Shown here piece by piece: positions 39,391 to 48,220 of a stretch of 64,000 bases of DNA. How positions within the stretch are numbered: position 1 is the first letter of the stretch; every line of letters begins with the position of its first letter. Below the pieces are notes generated by a model. That model had not been told where the DNA came from. It saw only the letters and a list, made by a program, of their open reading frames with translations, and did not search any database. This stretch comes from Alphaproteobacteria bacterium (GTDB taxonomy: Bacteria; Pseudomonadota; Alphaproteobacteria; Acetobacterales; Acetobacteraceae), in NCBI GenBank assembly GCA_017307285.1, contig JAFKFI010000060.1, positions 26,048 through 90,047 of the forward strand, read 5' to 3'. The position numbers were made by a program, and so were the translations under genes.

Positions 39391-40149
39391 TTATTGCCGC
39401 AGGTGTTGCAATGCGAGTTCGACCGGCCTGCCGGAGATCCTCATCCACCCGTCGAACGGGGTATCGAGATCGACGATCAGGAAGATGGCGCCGGCGATCG
39501 ATGCGGCGCTGAGAAACAGCACGACCGCGACCACCGGGTTGCGCGGCGCGTTGTAGCCGAAGCTGGCGAAACAGAGAGTCAGCCAGAACACCAGTATCAC
39601 CAGGAACGGCTGCGAGATCTGGCCGGTGGACTCGCCGATGATGGTCCAGCGCAAGACGTAGAGCGTGCGCATCTCACCCACTGCCTGGGCGGCAAGCCGC
39701 TGATGTTCGCGCGTATCGGTCGGCAGGTTCTGGATTGCCCGATCGAGCTCGTCGAGGATGTCGGCGGCGCGATCATCGTCGACCACCGGCACCACACCGT
39801 CCTTCGGCCAGTTCCGCTCGAGCACGAACGCGGTGTAGTCGCGCAGCAGCGCGCGCGCTTCCGCTCCGCCGGGGCCGTATTTCGTCAGCGTGCGGTCAAG
39901 CAGCAGCAGCTGGGTGCCGAATTTGTGGACGTCGGTATCGACGGTATCGAAGGTGCGCTTCAGCGACGCGGTCAGGAGGCCGAGCACCAGCGAGGACATC
40001 ACGACGATCATGCCCATACTGAGCTTGACCATGTCGTGGGTGCGCTGATCGCGGTAGTCGGAGCGCAGTCGCGAGTGCAGCGTCAGCGCCAGCATCGCGG
40101 CGCCGAACAAGCAGCCGAAGGTGAGCAGGCCGATATTGATCTCGTCCAT
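39391..40149 (-). CDS. DUF4239-type membrane protein (second copy)
   Basis: A 252-residue paralogue of the protein at 6145-6909. It has the same two N-terminal membrane segments with KLSMGMIVVMSSLVLGLL, the same middle with NWPKDG and DDDRAADIL, and the same C-terminal ASFGYNAPRNPVVAVVLFLSA and LDTPFDGWMRISGRP. Unlike the first copy it is not coupled to a transporter: it lies alone between OprB and a divergent quinone reductase. Function unknown. Confidence 0.8.
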   Translation of the reverse strand: MDEINIGLLTFGCLFGAAMLALTLHSRLRSDYRDQRTHDMVKLSMGMIVVMSSLVLGLLTASLKRTFDTVDTDVHKFGTQLLLLDRTLTKYGPGGAEARALLRDYTAFVLERNWPKDGVVPVVDDDRAADILDELDRAIQNLPTDTREHQRLAAQAVGEMRTLYVLRWTIIGESTGQISQPFLVILVFWLTLCFASFGYNAPRNPVVAVVLFLSAASIAGAIFLIVDLDTPFDGWMRISGRPVELALQHLRQ

Positions 40150-40253
40150 TCGTCCGATTGTCCCGCGGGCAGTCGCCCGCGATTCGCGGAGCGCGGCCGT
40201 TTGCGAGAGTCGTTCGGGACGGTTACGGTTTCGTCAAGCACGCAGGAGGCATC

Positions 40254-41255
40254 ATGCTCGCCAACATCCCACCGACGCAGACGGTGATCGAGATCAAGGC
40301 CCCCGGCGGGCCGGAGATGCTGGTGCCGGCGACGCGCCCAGTGCCGGAGCCGAAGGCCGGCGAGGTGCTCATCCGCATCGCCGCCGCCGGAATCAACCGC
40401 GCCGACACGCTGCAACGCATGGGCCGCTACCCGATGCCGCCGGGTGCGACGGATATTCCGGGCCTGGAATGCGCGGGAACCGTGGTGAAGCTCGGCGCGG
40501 ATGTGACCGCGTGGCAGCCCGGCGACCAGGTCTGCGCGCTGATGGTCGGCGACGGTTATGGCGAATACGCCGCTGTTCCCGCCGGACAATGCCTGCCAGT
40601 GCCAAAGGGCGTGAGTCTCGTTGACGCAGGCGGCTTGCCCGAGACGTTCTGCACCGTCTGGACCAACGTGTTCGAGCGGCTGCGACTGCAGCCCGGCGAG
40701 GTGTTCCTCATGCAGGGCGGCAGCAGCGGCATCGGCGTGACCGCGATCCAGCTCGCCAAGGCATTCGGCGCCAAGGTGCTGGCAACCGCCGGCTCCGAAG
40801 AGAAGTGCCAGGCGTGCCGCGACTTCGGCGCCGATGTCGCGATCAACTACCGCCGCGAGGATTTCGTCGAGGTCGGCAAGAAGTTCACCGAGGGTCGCGG
40901 CGTCGACGTGATCCTCGACATGGTGGGCGGCGACTACATCCCGCGCCAGATCGACTTGCTCGCGCGCGAGGGGCGGCTCGGCTTCGTCGCGTTGATGCAT
41001 GGCGCCAAGGTCGAGGCCGATTTCGGCGCGATCCAGCGCAAGCATCTCACCGTCACGGGTTCGACGCTCCGCTCGCGCACCGTGGCACAGAAATCCGCCA
41101 TCGTCGCGGCGCTGCGCGAGAAGGTCTGGCCGCTCTGGACGGCGGGCAAGCTGCGGCCGTTCACCTACAAGACGTTCCCGCTGGCCGAGGCGGCCGAGGC
41201 GCATCGGCTGATGGAGAGCAGCGCGCATATCGGCAAGATCGTGCTGGTGCCATAA
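40254..41255 (+). CDS. NAD(P)H:quinone oxidoreductase, zinc-free medium-chain type (PIG3-like)
   Basis: A 333-residue MDR enzyme. The N-terminal GroES-like fold (EVLIRIAAAGINRADTLQRMGRYPMPPG) lacks the zinc ligands. The Rossmann part has MQGGSSGIGVTAIQLAKAFGAKV. TFCTVWTNVFER is characteristic of the PIG3/quinone reductase branch. The ATG at 40254 has AGGAGG seven bases upstream. It probably reduces quinones or enones with NADPH. Confidence 0.9.
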   Translation: MLANIPPTQTVIEIKAPGGPEMLVPATRPVPEPKAGEVLIRIAAAGINRADTLQRMGRYPMPPGATDIPGLECAGTVVKLGADVTAWQPGDQVCALMVGDGYGEYAAVPAGQCLPVPKGVSLVDAGGLPETFCTVWTNVFERLRLQPGEVFLMQGGSSGIGVTAIQLAKAFGAKVLATAGSEEKCQACRDFGADVAINYRREDFVEVGKKFTEGRGVDVILDMVGGDYIPRQIDLLAREGRLGFVALMHGAKVEADFGAIQRKHLTVTGSTLRSRTVAQKSAIVAALREKVWPLWTAGKLRPFTYKTFPLAEAAEAHRLMESSAHIGKIVLVP

Positions 41256-41299
41256 TATTCTGGCTCGCGGCCGCTGACCCCGTCCGTTCTAGATCGACA

Positions 41300-41318
41300 A
41301 TGATACCAAAGCTATCAT
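41300..41318. promoter_or_regulatory. Inverted repeat upstream of an MFS gene, possible operator
   Basis: ATGATA (41300-41305) and TATCAT (41313-41318) flank a seven-base spacer, in a noticeably AT-richer patch of the 265-base gap before the MFS gene. It may be a repressor site, but it is about 200 bases from the start codon. Confidence 0.25.
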
Positions 41319-41520
41319 AAGGCCGCATTCAGAGGGCTGAGCGCAGCTGATACGGAGGGCTGCGTCTCGGCGTGGGTCAGGCGGGGTGGTGGACACCCGC
41401 CTTCCCGGTCCATTTCATTTCTGAATTTCGTGCCCTGGCCCTACAATGGCACCCAAAAAGCACCCGGGCGGAATGACGCTGCCCGGTCTGCCGTAATGGA
41501 ACAACCAGGGGGAACGAAAC

Positions 41521-42819
41521 GTGCAGGACCTCGAAACGCGCACTATGGGCAGGGTGGCACGCCGATTGGTGCCATTCCTAATGATCTGCTACTTTTTCTG
41601 CTTTCTCGATCGGGTGAATATCGGCTTCGCCGCGCTCGAGATGAACAAGGATCTGGGTTTCACCGCCTCCGTCTACGGCTTCGGCGCCGGCATTTTGTTC
41701 ATCACCTACATGCTGTGCGAGGCGCCGTCCAACCTGATCCTGACCAAGGTGGGCGCTCGGCGTTGGATTGCGCGCATCATGATCACCTGGGGCCTGATCT
41801 CCGCCGGAATGGCGTTCGTCATCGGCGAGAAGAGCTTCTATGTCATGCGCGCGCTGCTCGGCGCGGCCGAGGCCGGATTCTTTCCTGGGATCATTTTCTA
41901 TCTGATGTCTTGGTTTCCCGGGAAATACCGTGGTCGGATCACCGGCCTGTTCATGGCGTGCATCCCGCTCTCGGCCGCGATCGGCTCGCCGTTGTCGACC
42001 GCCTTGCTCTATCTGGACGGGCTGCTCGGCCTTCGCGGCTGGCAGTGGATGTTCGTGCTGCAAGGCTTGCCCTCGGTCGTGCTCGGGGTGATTACCTGGT
42101 TCTATCTCACCGAGCGGCCGCGCGAAGCGCGCTGGCTCGCCGCTGACGAGCGTGCCTGGCTAACCGACCGTATCGACGGCGAACATCATCAGCGCCACGC
42201 CGCGCTCTCGATCGGCGTGCTGCAGACCTTCGTCAACCCGCGCGTTCTGGCCCTCAGCACCATCGCCTTCTTCGTTTCCGCGCTGATCTTCGGTGTAAGC
42301 TTTTTCCTGCCTCAGATCATCAAAGGGTTCGGACTGACCAACATGCAGACCGGGCTCGTGACCATCATCCCGTACGCCGTTGGGGCCGCGGCGATGATCT
42401 GGTACGGGCGGCGCTCGGACCGGCTGATGGAGCGGAAGGGCCACCTCGCGGTCGCGCTGCTGGTCGCCGCCGTCGGCGTCGGCGCGGCCGCGGTGATCGA
42501 GGAACCGGTGATGAAGATGGCCGCCTTCACGGCCTCGGCGGCTGGGCTGTACGCCGCGTTGCCGGTGTTCTGGACGCTCGCGCCCGCTTTCCTGAGCGGC
42601 GCCTCGGCGGCGGTGGGAATTGCCTACATCAATTCCTGGGCGGCGCTGGGGGCGTTCGTCGCGCCATACGTGATGGGTGTGCTCAAGGACGCTACCGGCA
42701 CCTTCACCTACGGGCTGCTCGCGCTCGGTGTCGGCGTGCTGGTCAGCATCCTCGTGGTCCTGTTCATCGGCCACGACCGCAAGCTCGAGGAGACGCCGGA
42801 GCAGGCACTGGCCTTCTGA
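41521..42819 (+). CDS. MFS transporter, anion:cation symporter (ACS) family
   Basis: A 432-residue, 12-segment transporter. The opening ICYFFCFLDRVNIGFAALEMNKDLG, then YMLCEAPSNLILTKVGARRWIARIMITWG and RALLGAAEAGFFPGIIFYLMSWFP, are hallmarks of the ACS family (phthalate, tartrate, hexuronate and related acids). The start is GTG at 41521, with AGGGGG about 9-13 bases upstream. It faces the HxlR regulator across a short gap containing a hairpin. Confidence 0.9.
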   Translation: MQDLETRTMGRVARRLVPFLMICYFFCFLDRVNIGFAALEMNKDLGFTASVYGFGAGILFITYMLCEAPSNLILTKVGARRWIARIMITWGLISAGMAFVIGEKSFYVMRALLGAAEAGFFPGIIFYLMSWFPGKYRGRITGLFMACIPLSAAIGSPLSTALLYLDGLLGLRGWQWMFVLQGLPSVVLGVITWFYLTERPREARWLAADERAWLTDRIDGEHHQRHAALSIGVLQTFVNPRVLALSTIAFFVSALIFGVSFFLPQIIKGFGLTNMQTGLVTIIPYAVGAAAMIWYGRRSDRLMERKGHLAVALLVAAVGVGAAAVIEEPVMKMAAFTASAAGLYAALPVFWTLAPAFLSGASAAVGIAYINSWAALGAFVAPYVMGVLKDATGTFTYGLLALGVGVLVSILVVLFIGHDRKLEETPEQALAF

Positions 42820-42842
42820 ACCGAGGCAAGGAGCAGGATGGG

Positions 42843-42866
42843 CCGGGCGGTCCGTGGGTCGCCCGG
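42843..42866. terminator. Candidate bidirectional terminator
   Basis: CCGGGCG (42843-42849) and CGCCCGG (42860-42866) form a perfect seven-base stem around a 10-base loop, between the convergent MFS and HxlR genes. No T-run is seen on either strand. Confidence 0.35.
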
Positions 42867-42872
42867 TGGGCG

Positions 42873-43574
42873 TCAGCCTGGCGGCTCGGCCTTCGACGGA
42901 AGCGGGAACAGGGCCATGAACCGCAAGGCGAGCGCGCGGTCGCCCTCGACGCGCAGGGCGTCGGCTTGCTCCAAGCTTTCGAGCGACTGCCCGCCATAGA
43001 TTGCGGCGGCGAGGACTGGCGGTGCGCCAGTGAAGATCGCATCCACGTTGTCGAGGGCGCCCCTCGCGATCTCGATGTGGCCGTCGGCGAGATGGGCGGT
43101 GAAGGTTTCCACGCCGAGGCGAAAGCCGATCCGCGCGTCGATCCCTTTCGCTCGCAGCGGGTCGAGCATGGTCCGCAGGGACAACAGCAATGACGCGGCA
43201 CTAAACGGTAAGGTCGGATCATGCGCCGGCGAGCGCGCCGCCCAGCGGCCGAGCGCCTGGAAGATCGGCTCGCTCTCATAGCCCCATGCGGTAAGCTCGT
43301 AGACCTGCGCCGCCGCCGGCGGGGGCAGCTTGCGCCGTACCAGGACGCCGGCAGCCTCAAGTCCCTCGAGGCGCTGGGTCAGGATATTGGCGCTGATCCC
43401 CGGCAATCCGGCCTTGATGTCGCTGAACCTTTTCGGCCCCCACATGAGCTCGCGCATGACCAGCAGCGCCCAACGTTCCCCAATCAGATCGAGCGCGTGC
43501 GCGGCGCCGCAAGCGTCCTCGTACCAGCGATGACGGCGACTCTCTGGCTTCACGGTTATTTTTCTTAATTTCAT
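42873..43574 (-). CDS. HxlR-family regulator with C-terminal sterol-carrier-like domain
   Basis: A 233-residue protein. Residues about 15-115 are the HxlR winged helix (DACGAAHALDLIGERWALLVMRELMWGPKRFSDIKAGLPGISANILTQRLEGLEAAGV). HxlR proteins are usually about 110-150 residues. Here an added C-terminal half (about 140-225, GHIEIARGALDNVDAIFTGAPPVLAAAIYGG...LRVEGDRALALR) resembles an SCP2-like lipid-binding fold and may sense a hydrophobic ligand. It starts at ATG 43574, divergent from the VOC/DUF1428/VOC operon, which it probably controls. Confidence 0.85.
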   Translation of the reverse strand: MKLRKITVKPESRRHRWYEDACGAAHALDLIGERWALLVMRELMWGPKRFSDIKAGLPGISANILTQRLEGLEAAGVLVRRKLPPPAAAQVYELTAWGYESEPIFQALGRWAARSPAHDPTLPFSAASLLLSLRTMLDPLRAKGIDARIGFRLGVETFTAHLADGHIEIARGALDNVDAIFTGAPPVLAAAIYGGQSLESLEQADALRVEGDRALALRFMALFPLPSKAEPPG

Positions 43575-43635
43575 GGTTGCTTTTCATAACTCAATCGGGC
43601 ATCAGTGTCAAACCACGACCCGCAAGGAGGCACCG

Positions 43636-44070
43636 ATGTCCAAGCTGATCTTCGTGAATTTGCCCGTCAGCGATCTCGCCCGCGCCACCGCTTTCTACGA
43701 GGCCGTGGGCGCGAAGAAGAACGAGCAGTTCTGCGACGCCACGGCATCGTGCATGGTGTTTTCCGACACCATCCACGCGATGCTGTTGACCCACGACAAG
43801 TTCCGCCAGTTCACCCCGAAGCAGGTCGCCAACGCGCGGGAAACCAGCGAGGTGCTGATCTGCATCTCCGCAGATAGCCGCGCCGACGTCGACCAGACGG
43901 TGGACCGGGCTGGCGCAGCGGGCGGGCGCGTCGACCCCGGCCCCAAGCAGGATCACGGCTTCATGTACGGCCGCAGCTTCGAGGACCCGGACGGGCACAT
44001 CTGGGAAGTGATGTGGATGGACCTCGCCGCGGCGCAGGCCGCGATGTCGAAGCCAGCGGCTAACGTCTGA
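43636..44070 (+). CDS. VOC-family (glyoxalase/dioxygenase-like) protein
   Basis: A 144-residue protein opening LIFVNLPVSDLARATAFYEAVG, with the C-terminal repeat FMYGRSFEDPDGHIWEVMWMD. Both are typical of the vicinal-oxygen-chelate fold with a metal-binding Glu in the last strand. ATG 43636 has AAGGAGG seven bases upstream. It is the first gene of a three-gene operon; the enzymatic reaction is unknown. Confidence 0.88.
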   Translation: MSKLIFVNLPVSDLARATAFYEAVGAKKNEQFCDATASCMVFSDTIHAMLLTHDKFRQFTPKQVANARETSEVLICISADSRADVDQTVDRAGAAGGRVDPGPKQDHGFMYGRSFEDPDGHIWEVMWMDLAAAQAAMSKPAANV

Positions 44071-44099
44071 CCCGCCCGACGCAAGCAAGGAGAAGCAGC

Positions 44100-44462
44100 A
44101 TGAGCTACATCGACGGCTTCATCATTCCGGTGCCGGCCGACAAGAAGGCGGCGTATCGCGAGATGGCCGCCAAGGCCGCGCCGATCTTCAAGGAGCACGG
44201 CGCGACCCGCATGGTCGAGTGCTGGGGCAACGACATCCCCGACGGCAAGCTCACCGACTTCAAGCGCGCGGTGCAGGCCGAGGCGGGAGAGAATGTCGTC
44301 TTCGCGTGGATCGTCTGGCCCTCGAAAGCAGCGCGCGACGCGGGCAACAAGAAGGTCATGGAAGACCCGCGCATGAAGGACATAGGCAGCGACATGCCGT
44401 TCGACGGTAAGCGCATGATCTTCGGCGGCTTCGACCTCCTACTCGATTCGGACGCAGACTGA
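44100..44462 (+). CDS. DUF1428 family protein
   Basis: A 120-residue protein opening MSYIDGFIIPVPADKKAAYREMA, with VECWGNDIPDG and IVWPSKAARDAGNKKVMEDPRM, a clear match to DUF1428 (a dimeric alpha/beta-barrel fold of unknown function). It sits between two VOC genes, 29 bases after the first and 12 before the second. The start has AAGGAGAAG upstream. Confidence 0.9.
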   Translation: MSYIDGFIIPVPADKKAAYREMAAKAAPIFKEHGATRMVECWGNDIPDGKLTDFKRAVQAEAGENVVFAWIVWPSKAARDAGNKKVMEDPRMKDIGSDMPFDGKRMIFGGFDLLLDSDAD

Positions 44463-44474
44463 GGAGTGATCCGA

Positions 44475-44960
44475 ATGTCCAAGATCGCGACGTGCCTGTG
44501 GTTCGACGATCAGGCCGAGGCAGCGGCGAATTTCTACGTCGCAACCTTCCGCGCTTGCGGGCAGGACGCCGCGATCGGCGACATCGCGCGCTACGGCGAT
44601 GCGGGGCCGCGACCGAAGGGAATGGTGATGACCGCGACCTTCAGCCTCGCCGGCCAGGAATTCATGGCGCTCAACGGCGGCCCCGAATTCGCCTTCTCCC
44701 CCGCGATCTCGATGATCGTGAAATGCGCCGACCAGGCGGAAATCGACCGCTTTTGGGATGGGCTGTCGGACGGCGGCAAGCCGGTGCAATGCGGCTGGCT
44801 GACCGACCGCTTCGGTGTCTCCTGGCAGATCGTGCCCGCCGCACTCGGCAACATGATGAAAAACGCCGACCCCGCTCGCGCCGAGCGCGTGATGCGGGCG
44901 GTGCTCGGGATGGTAAAGCTCGACATTGAGGCTCTGGCGAGGGCATGTGGCGCCAGCTAG
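44475..44960 (+). CDS. PhnB-like VOC-family protein
   Basis: A 161-residue protein with IATCLWFDDQAEAAANFYVATF, ATFSLAGQEFMALNGGPEFAFSPAIS and CGWLTDRFGVSWQIVPAAL. These are features of the PhnB/3-demethylubiquinone methyltransferase-like VOC group, whose members mostly lack a known reaction. I start at ATG 44475 (GAGGAG eight bases upstream) rather than GTG 44466. It ends the operon facing the HxlR regulator. Confidence 0.9.
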   Translation: MSKIATCLWFDDQAEAAANFYVATFRACGQDAAIGDIARYGDAGPRPKGMVMTATFSLAGQEFMALNGGPEFAFSPAISMIVKCADQAEIDRFWDGLSDGGKPVQCGWLTDRFGVSWQIVPAALGNMMKNADPARAERVMRAVLGMVKLDIEALARACGAS

Positions 44961-45170
44961 CGCATTGGGCAATGCAGAGCATCACGCTACGGCGTCAGAT
45001 GATTCCTATTTCTCCGAACGTCGAGGCGGGCCTTCGAGCGGACCGCCCTCATATATTTTCTTGATTCGATATCGATTTTGTTGTTAAGTCGACAGTGATC
45101 GGATAGCTCCGCCTTTGATGGGGACCCGTAGCGTCCCTGGTTGCCAACCGTCAAACGCGAGGTGAGCGGT

Positions 45171-45557
45171 ATGGGAAATATTCGAGCAGTTTGGTTTGTC
45201 ATCGGCGGGGCATTCCTAATCCTAGTCAACACCCCGCATGCCATCGCTTCCGAAATGGATTGGCTAATTCAGAGCAGACCGAGCTACAAAGTGCAGCTCG
45301 AATTTCAGTCTCAAACACGAAATCATGTCTGGCCTGGAAATGGAAGAGCATACAGCATCGATGATTATGGATGGCACAGATATAGTTTGAACTGCCAATA
45401 TGGAGAGAAGATATGCTACGGGGCTTGGCCGACCGGAGGGGATGATGAGGGAACCTATTGGGGCGTCGGCGTGAATAATGAACACGGATGTAAGAATTGC
45501 TGCGGTATTTGCGGGGTGGACAATCCCGAAAAACGGCTGATCGACCCCGACGACTAG
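45171..45557 (+). CDS. Cys-rich secreted protein, unknown, AT-richer than neighbours
   Basis: A 128-residue protein with a signal peptide (MGNIRAVWFVIGGAFLILVN...AIAS). The mature part has six Cys: one in NCQYG, one in KICYG and four in CKNCCGIC. It is rich in Tyr, Trp and Gly (GTYWGVGVNNEHG). Base composition is visibly AT-richer than surrounding genes, as are the 100 bases upstream, suggesting recent acquisition. The ATG at 45171 has GAGGTGAG upstream. No family recognised. Confidence 0.65.
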   Translation: MGNIRAVWFVIGGAFLILVNTPHAIASEMDWLIQSRPSYKVQLEFQSQTRNHVWPGNGRAYSIDDYGWHRYSLNCQYGEKICYGAWPTGGDDEGTYWGVGVNNEHGCKNCCGICGVDNPEKRLIDPDD

Positions 45558-45734
45558 CAGCCGGTCGTACAGGGCCGTGCAGCAGCCGCCTCTGTGGGCA
45601 CTCTCAATCCTGACACCACCGAAACGGCTGAGCTGCTTCGCCCGAGTCCTTTCACGCCACCATAGGCCCTCCCTTGCGCCCCGGTCTCGGGAATGCGAGA
45701 TGCTACCGGCTGGTAGACTGGCTGGGGCAGAGGC

Positions 45735-46850
45735 ATGAACCTGGATTTCTCCGAGGACCAGAAGCAGCTCAAGGAGCAGGCGCGACGGCTGTTCGCGGAT
45801 AAGTCCCCGCCCTCAGTGGTCCGCGCGGTGCTCGAGGGCAAGGACAGCTACGACCAGGCCCTGTGGAAGAACATGGCGGAGCTCGGCTTCCTCGGCACCG
45901 CCATCCCGGAGGAGTTCGGCGGCCACGGCATCGGCCATCTCGAACTCTGCGTGATTGCCGAGGAGCTGGGCCGTTCGCTGGCGCCGGTGCCGATGTCCTC
46001 CTCGATCTATCTCGCCGCCGAGTTCCTGGTGCGCGCCGGCAGCGATGCACAGAAGCGCAAGTATCTCCCGAAGCTCGCCTCGGGCGCGCTGATCGGCACC
46101 TTCGCCCACGCCGAACGCGCGGGCGAAGTGACCGAGCGGACCATTGAGGCGAACGTCGCGCGCGGCGCGCTGACCGGCGCCAAGGTGCCGGTGCCGGACG
46201 GCGAGATCGCGGATTTCGCCGTGGTCTCGGCCCGCGCGGGCGACGGCGGGGTCGGACTGTTCCTCGTCGATCTCACCGGTCCGGGCGTGCAGCGCGAGGC
46301 GGTCCGCACCATCGATCCTACCCGCAATCAGGCCAGCATCCGCTTCGACAATGCGCCCGCCGAACCGCTCGGCGCGCCCGCGGAGGGCTGGCGCATCCTG
46401 ACCGACGTGCTGAACCGCGCCGCGGTGCTGGTCGCCTTCGAGCAGATCGGCGGCGCCGACCGGGCGCTGGAGATGGCACGGGACTACGCGCTGGAGCGCT
46501 TCGCCTTCGGCCGGCAGATCGGCTCCTTCCAGGGCCTCAAGCACATGATGGCCGACATGTACGTCTCGGCCACCCTGGCGCGCTCCAACTGCTACTGGGC
46601 GGCCTGGGCACTCTCGACCGACGCGGCCGAACTGCCCGAGGCGGCGGCCACCGCGCGGGTCAGCGCGACACAGGCGTTCCAGCATTGCGCCAAGAACAAC
46701 ATCCAGGTGCATGGCGGCATGGGCTTCACCTGGGAGTATGATTGCCACCTGTATTACCGTCGGTCGAACCTGCTCGCCCTGTCGCTCGGCAGCCAGTCCG
46801 CTTGGGAGGACAAGCTGATCGACGCCCTGCGCCGCAAGAACGCCGCCTGA
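45735..46850 (+). CDS. Acyl-CoA dehydrogenase, first of a pair
   Basis: A 371-residue flavoenzyme with MNLDFSEDQKQLKEQARRLF, FLGTAIPEEFGGHGIGHLELCVIAEELG, FGRQIGSFQGLKHMMADMYV and IQVHGGMGFTWEYDCHLYYRRS. The FxxG-QVHGG region binds FAD. At the usual catalytic Glu position of the IVD/FadE type the sequence is hard to assign. This branch often forms heteromers with a second acyl-CoA dehydrogenase, encoded 14 bases downstream. Confidence 0.88.
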   Translation: MNLDFSEDQKQLKEQARRLFADKSPPSVVRAVLEGKDSYDQALWKNMAELGFLGTAIPEEFGGHGIGHLELCVIAEELGRSLAPVPMSSSIYLAAEFLVRAGSDAQKRKYLPKLASGALIGTFAHAERAGEVTERTIEANVARGALTGAKVPVPDGEIADFAVVSARAGDGGVGLFLVDLTGPGVQREAVRTIDPTRNQASIRFDNAPAEPLGAPAEGWRILTDVLNRAAVLVAFEQIGGADRALEMARDYALERFAFGRQIGSFQGLKHMMADMYVSATLARSNCYWAAWALSTDAAELPEAAATARVSATQAFQHCAKNNIQVHGGMGFTWEYDCHLYYRRSNLLALSLGSQSAWEDKLIDALRRKNAA

Positions 46851-46864
46851 CCGGAGGAAGCGAG

Positions 46865-48109
46865 ATGAATTTCGACGATACCCCGCAGGAAGCGGCATTC
46901 CGCGCCGAGGCGCGGGCCTGGCTCGACGCCAACGCGCCGCATGAGCTTCGCCAGGAACTCGAGGACGCGCCCTTCGGCCGCCTACAGCTCAAGAGCGTCG
47001 ATGCCACCGCGGCATCGCGGGCCTGGCAAAAGAAGAAGTACGACGCCGGCTGGGCGGTGCTGCATTGGCCCAAGGAGTATGGCGGTCGTGGCGCCTCGCC
47101 CATCGAGCGGGTGATCTGGCAGCAGGAGGAGGGCGTCTACGGCAAGCTTTCGGCGCTGTTCGGCATCGGGCATGGCATGTGCGGCCCGACCATGATGGCC
47201 TGGGGCGCCGAGGAGCAGAAGCGCGAGCGCCTGCCCAAGCTCGCCGCCGGCGTGGAGAATTGGTGTCAGTTGTTCTCCGAGCCCTCCGGCGGCTCCGACG
47301 TCGCGGGCCTCCGCACTCGCGCCGAGCGGGATGGCGATGAGTGGGTGGTGAACGGGCAGAAGATCTGGACCTCGGTCGCGCACCTCGCCGATTGGGGGCT
47401 CCTGATCCTGCGCACCGACCCCAACCTGCCCAAGCACGATGGCCTGACCATGTTCTTCCTGAACATGAAGTCGCCCGGCATCGAGATCCGGCCGATCAAG
47501 CAGGCCAACGGCCAGTCCGACTTCAACGAGGTGTTTTTCACCGACGTCCGCATCCCCGACAGCCAGCGCCTCGGCGCGGTCGGGCAGGGCTGGAAGGTGT
47601 CGATCACCACCTTGATGAACGAGCGCGCCTCGATCGGCGCCCGCGCCTTCACCGGCTTCCCTGAGCTGTGGGAGTTCGTCTCGCAACTCGACACGCCGGA
47701 CGGCCCGGCGCTCGACAACCCAGCGGTGCGCTCCAAGCTCGCCAACTGGGCGGCACGGTCGAGCGGGCTGAAATACACCGCTTACCGCGCCATCACCGAG
47801 CTCTCCAAGGGCCAGCTGCCGGGTCCGGAGAACTCCATCGGCAAGCTGGTCTCGGGCTCGATGCTGCAGGAGATCGCCATGTACGCGCTCGACCTGCAGG
47901 GCGAGGCGGGCATCCTGCTCGACCCGGCGCAGGCCGAGGCGGCCGCGCGCTTCCAGGGCATTCTGCTGCGCTCCCCGGCCGTGCGGATCGAGGGCGGCAC
48001 CGACGAGATTCTCCGCAACATCATCGCCGAGCGCGTGCTCGGCCTGCCGCCCGACATCCGCGCCGACAAGGGCATCCCGTTCAACAAGATCCCGACCAAG
48101 GCGGGGTGA
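46865..48109 (+). CDS. Acyl-CoA dehydrogenase, second of a pair
   Basis: A 414-residue flavoenzyme: HWPKEYGGRGASPIERVIWQQE, WCQLFSEPSGGSDVAGLRTRAERDGDEWVVNGQKIWTSVAHLADWG, and the C-terminal IEGGTDEILRNIIAERVLGLP. It resembles FadE17/ChsE-type subunits used in steroid or side-chain oxidation in other bacteria. ATG 46865 has GGAGGAAG upstream and lies 14 bases after its partner, so the two are almost certainly co-expressed. Confidence 0.9.
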   Translation: MNFDDTPQEAAFRAEARAWLDANAPHELRQELEDAPFGRLQLKSVDATAASRAWQKKKYDAGWAVLHWPKEYGGRGASPIERVIWQQEEGVYGKLSALFGIGHGMCGPTMMAWGAEEQKRERLPKLAAGVENWCQLFSEPSGGSDVAGLRTRAERDGDEWVVNGQKIWTSVAHLADWGLLILRTDPNLPKHDGLTMFFLNMKSPGIEIRPIKQANGQSDFNEVFFTDVRIPDSQRLGAVGQGWKVSITTLMNERASIGARAFTGFPELWEFVSQLDTPDGPALDNPAVRSKLANWAARSSGLKYTAYRAITELSKGQLPGPENSIGKLVSGSMLQEIAMYALDLQGEAGILLDPAQAEAAARFQGILLRSPAVRIEGGTDEILRNIIAERVLGLPPDIRADKGIPFNKIPTKAG

Positions 48110-48137
48110 CGTCACGGGGTTGTCGTTAGTTCCAGCG

Positions 48138-48220
48138 TCACCCCTCCCCCAACCCCCTCCCACAAGGGGAGGGGGCTTTCTTCTCCCTCTCCCCTTGTGG
48201 GAGAGGGCCGGGGTGAGGGG
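48138..48220. repeat. Intergenic inverted-repeat element
   Basis: The left arm includes CCTCCCACAAGGGGAGGG (about 48156-48173) and the right arm CCCTCTCCCCTTGTGGGAGAGGG (48185-48207); outer arms are CACCCC...and GGGGTGAGGGG. It can fold into a long hairpin. A split half-copy lies at 21284-21345, so it is a dispersed element. Its right arm contains the only in-frame start of the next gene. Confidence 0.8.
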
